A DNA stretch of 64,000 nt, taken from WHSW01 sp963821025 (GTDB taxonomy: Bacteria > Actinomycetota > Thermoleophilia > Solirubrobacterales > 70-9). The notes under the pieces are model-generated. The model saw only the letters and a list, made by a program, of their open reading frames with translations, was not told where the DNA came from and searched no databases. The position numbers and the translations under genes were made by a program. Of the stretch, positions 23,754 to 31,601 are shown one piece after another. Where the stretch lies: assembly GCA_963821025.1 (NCBI GenBank), contig CAWGCG010000005.1, forward strand, positions 496,001 through 560,000. Reading direction: 5' to 3'. How positions within the stretch are numbered: the first letter of the stretch is position 1; each line of letters begins with the position of its first letter.

Positions 23754-25235
23754 TTACGCGCCGGGGTCGGGCTCGGCGGAGGCGTCGGTTTCGGCCCAGC
23801 CCGTGGCCCGCGCAACCGCGTCGGCCCAGCGGCCGGTCAGGTGCCGGCGCTCGTCGACGCCCATTCGCGGCGTATACCGAGCGGCCTCTCGCCACATCTC
23901 GACGACCTCGTCGGCGTCCCAGAACCCGACCCCGATCCCGGCCAGATAGGCGGCCCCGAGCGCCGTCGTCTCGGCGATCTCCGGAACCACGACTTCGACC
24001 CCGAGGACGTCGGCCTGGAACTGCATCAGCCAACGATTGGCGACCGCGCCGCCATCGGCGCGCAGCTCGGTCAGCGGCGCACCCGCGGCTCGCTCCTGGG
24101 CGCGCACCGCGTCGGCGGTCTGGTAGGCGATCCCCTCGAGCGCCGCCCGCGCCAGGTGCGCCCGCGTCGTTCCCCTGGTCAGACCGACGATCGTGCCGCG
24201 CGCGTAGGCGTCCCAGTGTGGTGAGCCGAGCCCGGTCAACGCGGGAACGAAGTAGACGTCGTCGTTGGACCGAAGCGAGGCGGCCATGCGCTCGGTCTCG
24301 GCCGCCTCGGCGACGATCCCGATGCCGTCGCGAAGCCACTGGACCGCCGCCCCGGTGACGAAGACCGCGGCCTCGAGCGCGTAGTCGGTCGCCCGCGGCA
24401 GCCCCCATGCGACCGTGGTCAGCAGCCCCTCGCTCGGCTCGGGCATCCGGGTGCCGGTGTTGAGCAAGACAAAGCTGCCGGTGCCGTAGGTGTTCTTCGC
24501 CATCCCGGGCCGCCGGCAGGCCTGCCCGAAGAGGGCCGCCTGCTGGTCGCCCGCGATTCCCGCGACCGGGATCTCACCGCCGAACTCCGAGGTGGTCCCG
24601 TAGACGTGGGCCGAGGGCAGAGGCTCCGGCAGGCGCTTCGGGTCGACCCCGAGCAGCTCGCAGATCTCGTCGTCCCAGCGAAGCTCACCGATGTCGAAGA
24701 GCATCGTTCGCGAGGCGTTGGTGAAGTCGGTGACGTGGCGGCCGGTGAGCTTGAACACGAGCCACGAATCGATCGTCCCGAACACGGCCTCCGCCGCTGA
24801 CTCGACGTTGGTGAGCAGCCACTCGATCTTGGTCGCCGAGAAGTACGGGTCGAGCACCAGGCCGGTGCGCTCGCGCACCAGAGGCTCGTGACCGGCGTCG
24901 CGTAGCTGGTCGCACCGCGCCGCCGTTCGCCGGTCCTGCCAGACGATCGCCCGGTGGACCGGCTCGCCGCTGCCTGGGTCCCAGCCGACGACCGTCTCGC
25001 GCTGGTTGGTGATCCCGATCGCGGCCAGACTCGCCGGGTCTGTCCGAGCGTCGGACAGCGCGTGCGAGGCGACCCGCTTGGTCACCTCCCAGATCTCGTT
25101 GGCGTCGTGCTCGACCCAGCCGGGGCGCGGGAAGTGCTGGGCGAACTCGCTGTAGGCGCGGCCTCGGACTCGACCTTCGTGGTCGAAGACCAGGCAGGTC
25201 GTGCCCGTGGTGCCCTGATCGATCGCGAGGATCAT
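23754..25235 (-). CDS. glpK: glycerol kinase
   Basis: FGGY-family kinase of 493 residues, matching glycerol kinase (about 500). It begins Ile-Leu-Ala-Ile-Asp-Gln-Gly-Thr-Thr-Gly-Thr, the phosphate-binding loop. The Ile-Thr-Asn-Gln-Arg-Glu-Thr motif, the Ile-Val-Trp-Gln-Asp-Arg-Arg-Thr segment and the adenosine-site Gly-Thr-Gly-Ser-Phe are all present. It converts glycerol and ATP to glycerol 3-phosphate. ATG at 25235. No glpF or glpD lies nearby; the neighbours are a glycosyltransferase upstream and the PlsC-like acyltransferase downstream, pointing to lipid synthesis. Confidence 0.94.
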   Translation of the reverse strand: MILAIDQGTTGTTCLVFDHEGRVRGRAYSEFAQHFPRPGWVEHDANEIWEVTKRVASHALSDARTDPASLAAIGITNQRETVVGWDPGSGEPVHRAIVWQDRRTAARCDQLRDAGHEPLVRERTGLVLDPYFSATKIEWLLTNVESAAEAVFGTIDSWLVFKLTGRHVTDFTNASRTMLFDIGELRWDDEICELLGVDPKRLPEPLPSAHVYGTTSEFGGEIPVAGIAGDQQAALFGQACRRPGMAKNTYGTGSFVLLNTGTRMPEPSEGLLTTVAWGLPRATDYALEAAVFVTGAAVQWLRDGIGIVAEAAETERMAASLRSNDDVYFVPALTGLGSPHWDAYARGTIVGLTRGTTRAHLARAALEGIAYQTADAVRAQERAAGAPLTELRADGGAVANRWLMQFQADVLGVEVVVPEIAETTALGAAYLAGIGVGFWDADEVVEMWREAARYTPRMGVDERRHLTGRWADAVARATGWAETDASAEPDPGA

Positions 25236-25249
25236 CGACTGCGTCCAGG

Positions 25250-25939
25250 CTATCCGCGGCGATCCCCGCGCCGCGACCACCACACCCGCGCGAAGTCGAG
25301 CAACTGACGGCCGCGATGGCGAAAGCCGGCGAGCGTCCGTCCGGTCGCACGGTGCTCGAGGTCGAGTTCGATCTCGGCGACGGCGAAGCCGGCGCGGACC
25401 GCGTCGACGGTGATCCCGATCTCCATCCCGTAGCCGTCGGCGAACGGGAGCACCGCGCTCAGGACCTCGATCCGCATCGCTCGCTGACCCGAGATCGGGG
25501 CGGCCGCCCGGTAGCCGCAACGGCTCCTGATCGCCCAGGCGGCGAACCTCAGCGCGATCCCGAAGCCGCCGCCGACGCGATCGCGAAAGGCGGCCACCGC
25601 GAGGTCGGCATCGCCGGCCTCGATCGTCTGCACCAGGGTTCGCAACTGCGCGGCCGAGGCGCCCAGGTCGCCGTCGCAGACGAGGGCCAGGCGCTCGCTC
25701 GGCTCGCCGCCGAGCGCAGCCTGCGCAGCGGCGGTCATGTTGGCGCCCTTGCCGTGGGGGCGCCCGCGGCTGACCACTCGAGCGCCGTGGGCGAGCGCGA
25801 CCTCCGAGGTCGCGTCCTCGGAGGCGTCGTCGGCGACCCAGAGCCGTGCTCCGGGGAAGGTGGCCGCGAGGGCGTCGAGGGTAGCCCCGAGGCGGTCGGC
25901 CTCGTTACGCGCGGCGACGATGAGGAGAGGGTCGGTCAT
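25250..25939 (-). CDS. family 2 glycosyltransferase
   Basis: GT-A fold family 2 glycosyltransferase of 229 residues. The nucleotide-sugar motif Asp-Asp-Ala-Ser (near 36-39) and the metal-binding acidic segment Val-Cys-Asp-Gly-Asp-Leu-Gly (near 86-92) are visible. No membrane segment is obvious. Its small size suits a dolichyl- or polyprenyl-phosphate-sugar synthase or a glycolipid transferase. ATG start, 14 bases before glpK on the same strand, so probably an operon. Donor and acceptor are unknown. Confidence 0.85.
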   Translation of the reverse strand: MTDPLLIVAARNEADRLGATLDALAATFPGARLWVADDASEDATSEVALAHGARVVSRGRPHGKGANMTAAAQAALGGEPSERLALVCDGDLGASAAQLRTLVQTIEAGDADLAVAAFRDRVGGGFGIALRFAAWAIRSRCGYRAAAPISGQRAMRIEVLSAVLPFADGYGMEIGITVDAVRAGFAVAEIELDLEHRATGRTLAGFRHRGRQLLDFARVWWSRRGDRRG

Positions 25940-25992
25940 GGGACGGGTCGGGTCCGGGCGGGCCGGATATTCTCCCGCGCCATGGTGCGATC

Positions 25993-26208
25993 ATGAGCGT
26001 CGAGGTCGAAGCGCACATCACCGGGACGGTGTGGAAGATCGAGGTCGCCGTCGGCGACCGGGTCTCCGACGGCGACACCGTCGTGATTCTCGAGTCGATG
26101 AAGATGGAGATGCCGGTCGAGACCGAGGATGACGGGACCGTGACCGCGATCCGGTGTGAAGAGGGGCAGAGCGTTCAGGAAGGGGACGTGTTGGTTGTCC
26201 TCGAGTAG
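25993..26208 (+). CDS. biotinyl carrier domain protein (BCCP-like, 71 aa)
   Basis: Stand-alone biotin/lipoyl attachment domain of 71 residues. The biotinylation motif Glu-Ser-Met-Lys-Met is at residues 35-39, with Lys38 as the modified residue. Small carriers of this kind serve multi-subunit acyl-CoA carboxylases, so it may pair with the carboxyltransferase at 6608-8182, though the two are 18 kb apart and no biotin carboxylase is in view. ATG start. A tandem heptamer array starts directly after its stop codon and fills the whole gap to the enoyl-CoA hydratase gene. Confidence 0.88.
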   Translation: MSVEVEAHITGTVWKIEVAVGDRVSDGDTVVILESMKMEMPVETEDDGTVTAIRCEEGQSVQEGDVLVVLE

Positions 26209-26264
26209 CCACTCGCCACTCGCCACTCGCCACTCGCCGCTCGAGTGGCCGGTGGCCGGTGGCG
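26209..26264. repeat. heptamer array, eight units in perfect 7-bp register
   Basis: CCACTCG four times, CCGCTCG once, then AGTGGCC, GGTGGCC and GGTGGCG: 56 bases, exactly eight units of seven. The last three units are roughly the reverse complement of the first, so the array can fold back on itself. It starts at the base after the biotinyl-carrier stop and ends one base before the hydratase ATG. Confidence 0.85.
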
Positions 26265-26265
26265 A

Positions 26266-27078
26266 ATGACGGACGTCACCGAGCTCGCTTCGGGCAAGCT
26301 GCTGCTCGACCGCCCCGCCGCGGCCGTCGCCCGGCTGACACTCCACAATCCCGAGAAGCGCAATGCCCTCGACCACGAGGTCCTCGATGCGCTCGCCGCC
26401 ACGTTGCCGCAGCTGGCCGACCCGATCGAGACGCGCTGCGTACTGATCACCGGCAGCGGGGCGGCGTTCTCCGCCGGCTACGACATCGGCGCGATCGATG
26501 CGCAGAGCTTCGAGGACGAGGCCGAGTCGCTGGTCGCTCATCCGTTTCACGCGGCGATGGAGGCGGTCAGCGACCACCCCTATCCGGTGGTCGCAGCTCT
26601 CAATGGCCACTGCTTCGGCGGTGGGCTGGAGCTCGCGGTGCGCTGCGACCTGCGCGTCTGCTCGGCCGCGGCGAAGCTCGGGATGCCGCCGGCCCGGCTC
26701 GGTTTGATCTACGGCCACACCGGGCTCGGGCGGTTCATCGACGTGATCGGCGTCGCCGGGACGAAGGAGCTCTTCCTCACCGGGCGCAACCTGACCGCCG
26801 AGCGCGCCGCCGAGCTCGGGCTCGTCACCGAGGTCGTCGCCGACGCCGAGCTCGAGCCGGCCTCGCTCGAGCTCGCCGGTGCGATCGCCGCCAACGCGCC
26901 GCTCTCGGTGAGCGGCAACAAGCGCGCGATCGAGGCCCTGGCTGGGTTCGAGCGGCTGACGCCCGAGCAGGAGCGCGAGCTGATCGAGTTGCGGCGCTCG
27001 TGCTTTGCCTCCGCGGACTTCCGCGAGGGCGTCGCCGCATTCGTCGACAAGCGCAAGCCGAAGTGGAAGGGCCGCTGA
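26266..27078 (+). CDS. enoyl-CoA hydratase/isomerase family protein
   Basis: Crotonase-fold protein of 270 residues: Ser-Ala-Gly-Tyr-Asp-Ile oxyanion segment near residue 70, Gly-His-Cys-Phe-Gly-Gly-Gly-Leu-Glu near 115. It is a likely enoyl-CoA hydratase or relative. The ATG at 26266 is used because translation upstream would run through the heptamer array; the last unit supplies GGTGG as the only Shine-Dalgarno-like sequence. Downstream of the biotinyl carrier and probably co-transcribed with it, consistent with a carboxylase-linked degradation step. Confidence 0.88.
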   Translation: MTDVTELASGKLLLDRPAAAVARLTLHNPEKRNALDHEVLDALAATLPQLADPIETRCVLITGSGAAFSAGYDIGAIDAQSFEDEAESLVAHPFHAAMEAVSDHPYPVVAALNGHCFGGGLELAVRCDLRVCSAAAKLGMPPARLGLIYGHTGLGRFIDVIGVAGTKELFLTGRNLTAERAAELGLVTEVVADAELEPASLELAGAIAANAPLSVSGNKRAIEALAGFERLTPEQERELIELRRSCFASADFREGVAAFVDKRKPKWKGR

Positions 27079-27109
27079 GTCGGCTGGAGGCGGGCGCTAC
27101 CCTCGGCTC

Positions 27110-27406
27110 ATGGTCGAGCTGATCCTGATCCCGATCAGCTGCTTGATGTTCATCCTCGTGGTCCGCGAGGCGGTCCGCGCCGCTGGGCCGCGGCGGAAGC
27201 AGAACGTGCGCGTGGTGGTCGACCCGCAGGGCGCCGAGTGGATGACCCTGGGCGAGGTCGCGAGCCGGCTCGAAACCAGCGAGGCCGAGATCCTCCACCT
27301 GATCGAGCGCGATTCGATCCCGTTCTACGTCGACGCCGTGCTCAGCCGCAAGGACCCCGGCGCCTACCGCTTCCAGCGCGACGAGATCGACGACTGGGTG
27401 ATCTAG
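27110..27406 (+). CDS. membrane-anchored helix-turn-helix protein (excisionase-like HTH)
   Basis: A 98-residue protein. Residues 3-21 form a hydrophobic N-terminal segment that could anchor it. A basic linker follows, then an HTH_17/excisionase-like helix-turn-helix at about residues 45-95 (Thr-Leu-Gly-Glu-Val-Ala...Leu-Ile-Glu-Arg...Phe-Gln-Arg-Asp-Glu-Ile). Anchor plus excisionase-like domain is unusual; no mobile-element genes are near. Its stop overlaps by four bases the stop of the sulfatase gene on the other strand. The function is unknown. Confidence 0.7.
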   Translation: MVELILIPISCLMFILVVREAVRAAGPRRKQNVRVVVDPQGAEWMTLGEVASRLETSEAEILHLIERDSIPFYVDAVLSRKDPGAYRFQRDEIDDWVI

Positions 27407-28989
27407 CTGCAGTAGTGGCCGGACTCGGGCTCGGGGTCGCGGCCCGCGATCCCGGCGCAGTCGGCGAGCTCCTCGGTCAAGCGCAGCAAGCGCTCCTTGA
27501 CCGCGGCCGCTCCCGGTAGCCCGTCGAGGTTGCGCAGCTCATAGGGATCGCGCACCCGGTCATAGAGCTCACCGACGTCGGTCTCCTCGCAGGTGCCGCT
27601 GTCGAGGTCGGGCAGCGAGGTATGGCGGATGAACAGCCAGCGCGCCTGGCGGACGCCCTCGAACTCGCACGAGATCCCGCGGCCCGGCTGCACGGCCTCG
27701 TTGTTGAGCCGAAGCTCGGTGGCGACGGCGCGGTCGCGCGGCCACTCGGGTTTGGTCCCGGCGAGCAGCGGCAGCAGCGAGCGCCCGTCCATGACCCGGC
27801 AATCACCGGTTTCCGGGCAGGTCTCGGTGCCCGACCACTCGACCACCGTCGGCGCGTAGTCGATGTTCGCGGTCAGCTCGTCGACCTCCCTCGGGGGCAC
27901 GGCGCCGCCGGTGTAGGTGCGCGGGGCACGGATCACCAGCGGCAGGTGCGCGGCCTCGTCGTAGGCGAGCCCCTTGCCGCCCGGGAGCCGGTGCTGGCCC
28001 TGGAAGGTCCCGTTGTCGGAGCTGAAGACGATGATCGTGTTGTCGAGCTCGCCGGTCTGCCGCAGCGTGCTCACGATCGAGGCGATCCCGCGGTCGACCG
28101 CCGGCAGCGTCTCGAGCTTGCACTCGTAGCGGTCGCGAAGCACCGCCCGGCGCGCGGGCCCGATCGGAGGCTGGCCGCTGACGATCTCGGGCTTGTCGGT
28201 GACGTCGTCCTCGAGCACTCCCGCCAGCCGCGGCAGCTGGGTGTCCGGGAAGCGCCCGAGGTCCCGCTCGGGCGGCACGGCCTGGCCTCCGCAGCGACCG
28301 CCGCTGTCGGCGTTGATGTTCTCGACGTGGGGAGCCGACTGCCACAGCTGCAGGTAAAAGGGCTGGTCGCCGGCCATCTGCCGCAGGTACTCGTTGGCGC
28401 GGTCGTTGAGAACGTCGGTCAGGTACTTGCCCTGGTAGCGCTCCTTGCGCTGCTTGCCGTCGACGGCGAGCTTGAAGTCGTAGTACCCGCGCCCGTTGCC
28501 GATCTCCACCGACCAGCGGTCCCAGCCCGGCGCGACGTCGTCCTTGTCATCGACGGCATTCTCATAGCCGTTGAGGAACTTGCCGACGTTGGCGGTCTGA
28601 TAGCCGGCGCGTTGCAGCCACACCGGCAGCACGTTCTCGGGCTCGGACAGGGTCCCGTAGCCGGGCTTGTTCGCAAGCACCCCGTTGTTGTGGCCGTACT
28701 GGCCGGTGAGCAGCGAGGCCCGCGCCGGACAGCAGAGCGGGGTGGCGTCGAAGTAGTTGCTGAAGGTGGTGCCGCGGTCGCCGAGCAGGCGCGCGGTTTT
28801 CGGCATCGTCTCGCGGTTGTAGGAGGCGTAGTCCTGATCGTCGGTGAGCACGAAGACGATGTTCGGCTGCGAGCCGAAGCTCGGCTCCGGCTCGACCGGG
28901 GGATTCGGGTCCTCGCCGCCGCAGGCGCCGGCGGCGACGGTGGCCGCGAGCGCCACGGTCGCAAGCGCCACCCTGGGGGCTATCTGCAC
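27403..28989 (-). CDS. sulfatase family protein, probable lipoprotein
   Basis: Alkaline-phosphatase-superfamily sulfatase of 528 residues from a GTG at 28989. The N-terminus is a lipoprotein-type signal with a candidate lipobox Cys23, followed by an acidic, Pro-rich linker. The metal site starts at Leu-Thr-Asp-Asp-Gln (48-52). The formylglycine motif Cys-Cys-Pro-Ala-Arg (86-90) has Cys86 as the residue to be converted. It overlaps the end of the upstream paralogue by ten bases, so the two sulfatases are translationally coupled. Likely exported and lipid-anchored; the sulfated substrate is unknown. No formylglycine-generating enzyme or anaerobic maturase is in the window. Confidence 0.85.
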   Translation of the reverse strand: MQIAPRVALATVALAATVAAGACGGEDPNPPVEPEPSFGSQPNIVFVLTDDQDYASYNRETMPKTARLLGDRGTTFSNYFDATPLCCPARASLLTGQYGHNNGVLANKPGYGTLSEPENVLPVWLQRAGYQTANVGKFLNGYENAVDDKDDVAPGWDRWSVEIGNGRGYYDFKLAVDGKQRKERYQGKYLTDVLNDRANEYLRQMAGDQPFYLQLWQSAPHVENINADSGGRCGGQAVPPERDLGRFPDTQLPRLAGVLEDDVTDKPEIVSGQPPIGPARRAVLRDRYECKLETLPAVDRGIASIVSTLRQTGELDNTIIVFSSDNGTFQGQHRLPGGKGLAYDEAAHLPLVIRAPRTYTGGAVPPREVDELTANIDYAPTVVEWSGTETCPETGDCRVMDGRSLLPLLAGTKPEWPRDRAVATELRLNNEAVQPGRGISCEFEGVRQARWLFIRHTSLPDLDSGTCEETDVGELYDRVRDPYELRNLDGLPGAAAVKERLLRLTEELADCAGIAGRDPEPESGHYCS

Positions 28990-30797
28990 AACTTGATCGT
29001 CGCCGGTACGGCCAGCCTGCGACCGTCGTCGAAGTTGGCCAAGGCGAGCACCTGGGCCGCCTTCGGCAGCGCATCGAGCAGCAGCGAATCGGGCAGAGCC
29101 GCGTCGTAGGGCGAGCTGTTGTCGACAACGACGGACCGACCGTCGATGCGGAACTCGACCGTGGAGATCTCGGCCGACTGGGGGCTGGTGAAGCGGGCGC
29201 CGACGGGGCCGAGCGTGCAACCGCCATTGCCGGTTCCCGCGGTCGCGAAGCTGACCTGACCGCTGGGCTGCGCGTGGCAATCGGCGCCGGCGCAGTCGAT
29301 CAGCTGGTCGAGGCGGTCACCGAGGTTGGCGACGAGCCCGGCGTAGCCCGAGTTGCCCGCCAGGTTGGTGAGCTGATGCGGATCGGCGTAGGTGTCGTAG
29401 AGCTCCTTCTCCGGCTGCGCGCGGCCCGTGTCCCACTCGGTATAGACGTAGCGCGAGTTGCGGACCCCGGTGATCTGGTCGCCCGCGTAGGCCTCGAGCA
29501 GGATCTCGCGACCGTGTTCGGTGGCGGGGCTGGCCAGGGTCGGCATCAACGAGGTCCCGTCCTGGACCAGCCGGGGCTGGACGCCGGTGAGCTCGAGGAT
29601 CGTCGGCACGACGTCGGCGCTGACGACGACGTCGTCGGAGCTCTCGCCGCGCGCGATCCCGGGCCCGCGGGCGATGAACGGGATCCTCGCCGACGGCTCG
29701 TAGAGGAAGCGCTTGTTGTTGCGGATCCGGTGCTCGCCGCGCATGTAGCCGTTGTCGGAGAGGAAGAAGACGTAGGTGTTGCGGCGCTCGCCGTCGCGCT
29801 TGACCTCGTCGAGAAGCGTGCCGACGCTCTCGTCGACGGCGAGCAGCGACTCCCAAGCGCAGCGTCGCTTGCGCAGCGTGTCGCTGATCTGCCCTTCGGT
29901 CAGCAGCCCGAGCTCGGCGACCGGCGACGGCTTGTCGCTGACGTCGGCCTCGTTGAATGAGGGCGGCAGCGCGCCCTTCTTCTTCTTCTTCAAGGTGCCG
30001 AGGTGGCGGGGGGCCGGGACCGCCCCGCGGTTGCACGAGCGGCCGGGCGAGCCACCGCCGCCGCCGTGTGGGGCCGCGTAGCCGAGCTCGAGGAAGAACG
30101 GGTCGTCGCCGGGGGAGTTGCGCCGGATGAAGCGCTTCGCCTTGTTGGTGAAGACGTCGGTGCTGTAGTCGTCCTTCGAGGAGCCGAAGTCCCGCAGCTT
30201 GCCGTTCTGGTTCAGGGTGTAGTCGAAGTACTGCGCATTGGAGGGGGCGAGCACTCGCCAGTCATCCCAGCCCTTCGGGACGTCGGTCGGCAGCGTCCCG
30301 TACTCGTCGGGCTCCGCGTACTCGTTCAGGAACTTGCCGATGTAGCCGGTGGTGTAGCCGGAGTCCTGGAGCCAGATCGCGAGGTTCGAGTTGCCGTGCA
30401 GCTCGTTGAAGACCCCGTACCCGCCGTCGGGCTCCTGGTTGGAGAGCACGCCGTGATTGTGGGCGTACTGGCCGGTGAGCAGGGTCGTCCGCGAGGGACA
30501 GCAGAGCGGGAAGTTGTCGTAGTAGCGCTTCATCGTCACCCCCTTGCGCTTCATCTCCTTGGCCACCGTCTTCATCACCCTCATCGACGCCGACTCCTGA
30601 TCGTCGGTGAGCAGCACGATGATGTTTGGCCGCGTCTGGGCGGCCTCGGCGGAGGGCGGCCCGGTGCTCTCGGCAGGCCCCAGCGCGATCGCGGTCGCGA
30701 CCGCGATCGTGAGCACCGCGAAGCTTGCCGCGAGGCGGCGGGGACGTCGTCGAATCGAATCGACCAGCGCTTGTCCGGGCAGTCTCGGGGCGGTCAT
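28980..30797 (-). CDS. sulfatase family protein, secreted
   Basis: Sulfatase of 605 residues with an N-terminal signal or anchor segment at about residues 22-42 and cleavage possible after Ala-Glu-Ala-Ala. The metal-binding Asp65-Asp66 and the formylglycine motif Cys-Cys-Pro-Ser-Arg (99-103) are intact. The C-terminal 100 residues add an extra domain (Val-Glu-Phe-Arg-Ile-Asp-Gly) reminiscent of surface-exposed modules. First gene of a two-sulfatase operon, divergent from the AlkA-type gene. Its downstream partner carries a lipoprotein signal instead, so the pair may act at different depths of the envelope on the same sulfated glycan. Confidence 0.87.
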   Translation of the reverse strand: MTAPRLPGQALVDSIRRRPRRLAASFAVLTIAVATAIALGPAESTGPPSAEAAQTRPNIIVLLTDDQESASMRVMKTVAKEMKRKGVTMKRYYDNFPLCCPSRTTLLTGQYAHNHGVLSNQEPDGGYGVFNELHGNSNLAIWLQDSGYTTGYIGKFLNEYAEPDEYGTLPTDVPKGWDDWRVLAPSNAQYFDYTLNQNGKLRDFGSSKDDYSTDVFTNKAKRFIRRNSPGDDPFFLELGYAAPHGGGGGSPGRSCNRGAVPAPRHLGTLKKKKKGALPPSFNEADVSDKPSPVAELGLLTEGQISDTLRKRRCAWESLLAVDESVGTLLDEVKRDGERRNTYVFFLSDNGYMRGEHRIRNNKRFLYEPSARIPFIARGPGIARGESSDDVVVSADVVPTILELTGVQPRLVQDGTSLMPTLASPATEHGREILLEAYAGDQITGVRNSRYVYTEWDTGRAQPEKELYDTYADPHQLTNLAGNSGYAGLVANLGDRLDQLIDCAGADCHAQPSGQVSFATAGTGNGGCTLGPVGARFTSPQSAEISTVEFRIDGRSVVVDNSSPYDAALPDSLLLDALPKAAQVLALANFDDGRRLAVPATIKLCR

Positions 30798-30947
30798 TGC
30801 GTCGGACCGTCAGGGAGCGGTTCGGTCCCTGGGCGTCGAAACACGCGCGCGGCGAGCAAGTCGCGGCGGCCCAGTCCCTGACACGGCGGAGAATAGCGAC
30901 CGACCTCACGCGTTCGCGAAACAGGCCGTTCACGTAGCGTGGCCCCG

Positions 30948-31565
30948 GTGAGCCCTCATGACGAGCTCGCCGCCGCCGACCCGGTGATGGCGCGGCTGAT
31001 CGAGCGCTTCGGCGCGCTCTCGTTCGAGACCCGCCGACGGGGGCGCCCGCCGGTGGACGCCTACGGGATGCTCCTGCGAAGCGTGGTCGGCCAGCAGGTC
31101 TCGGTGAAGGCGGCCGCGGCGATCTATGAGCGCGTCCTCGGGCTCTTCGGCAGCGTCACCCCGACACCGGAGCAGCTGCTCGAGGTCGAGCCCGACGCGT
31201 TGCGCGATGCGGGTCTTTCCTGGCGCAAGGTCGAGTACGTTCGCGACCTCGCCGCCCACGTGGTCTCGGGCGAGCTCGAGCTCGACCGGCTCGGCGAGCT
31301 CTCGGACGATCAGGTGATCGCCGAGATCACCTCCGTGCGCGGGTTCGGCGTCTGGAGCGCGCAGATCTTCTGCATGTTCCAGCTCGAGCGCCCGGACGTG
31401 ATCCCGACCGGCGACCTCGGCATCCGCCGCGCAACGCAGATCGAGTACGAGCTCGACGAGCTCCCCGGCCACGACCAGCTGACGGCGATCGCCGAGCCCT
31501 GGCGCCCGCATCGCACGCTCGCCTCGATCTACCTCTGGGAGACGCTCCACAACGCTCCCGGTTAG
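30948..31565 (+). CDS. DNA-3-methyladenine glycosylase II (AlkA-like HhH-GPD)
   Basis: HhH-GPD superfamily DNA glycosylase of 205 residues. The helix-hairpin-helix (Val-Arg-Gly-Phe-Gly-Val-Trp-Ser-Ala) lies near residues 128-136 and the catalytic Asp in Pro-Thr-Gly-Asp-Leu-Gly near 153-158. Such enzymes excise alkylated purines. No C-terminal Fe-S Cys cluster, so not an Nth/MutY type. The GTG at 30948 is preferred; a GTG at 30939 would add three residues. It lies immediately upstream of bioB on the same strand, so it may be co-transcribed with the biotin genes, with no obvious functional link. Confidence 0.88.
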   Translation: MSPHDELAAADPVMARLIERFGALSFETRRRGRPPVDAYGMLLRSVVGQQVSVKAAAAIYERVLGLFGSVTPTPEQLLEVEPDALRDAGLSWRKVEYVRDLAAHVVSGELELDRLGELSDDQVIAEITSVRGFGVWSAQIFCMFQLERPDVIPTGDLGIRRATQIEYELDELPGHDQLTAIAEPWRPHRTLASIYLWETLHNAPG

Positions 31566-31601
31566 CGGGTGGCGTCCGGGGGCCGCCCTAGGTTTGAAGA
31601 T

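Noticed and set aside
26209..26264. Heptamer array as a CRISPR or transposon-end signal
   Set aside because: Units are 7 bp without spacers, and no cas or transposase genes are in the window.
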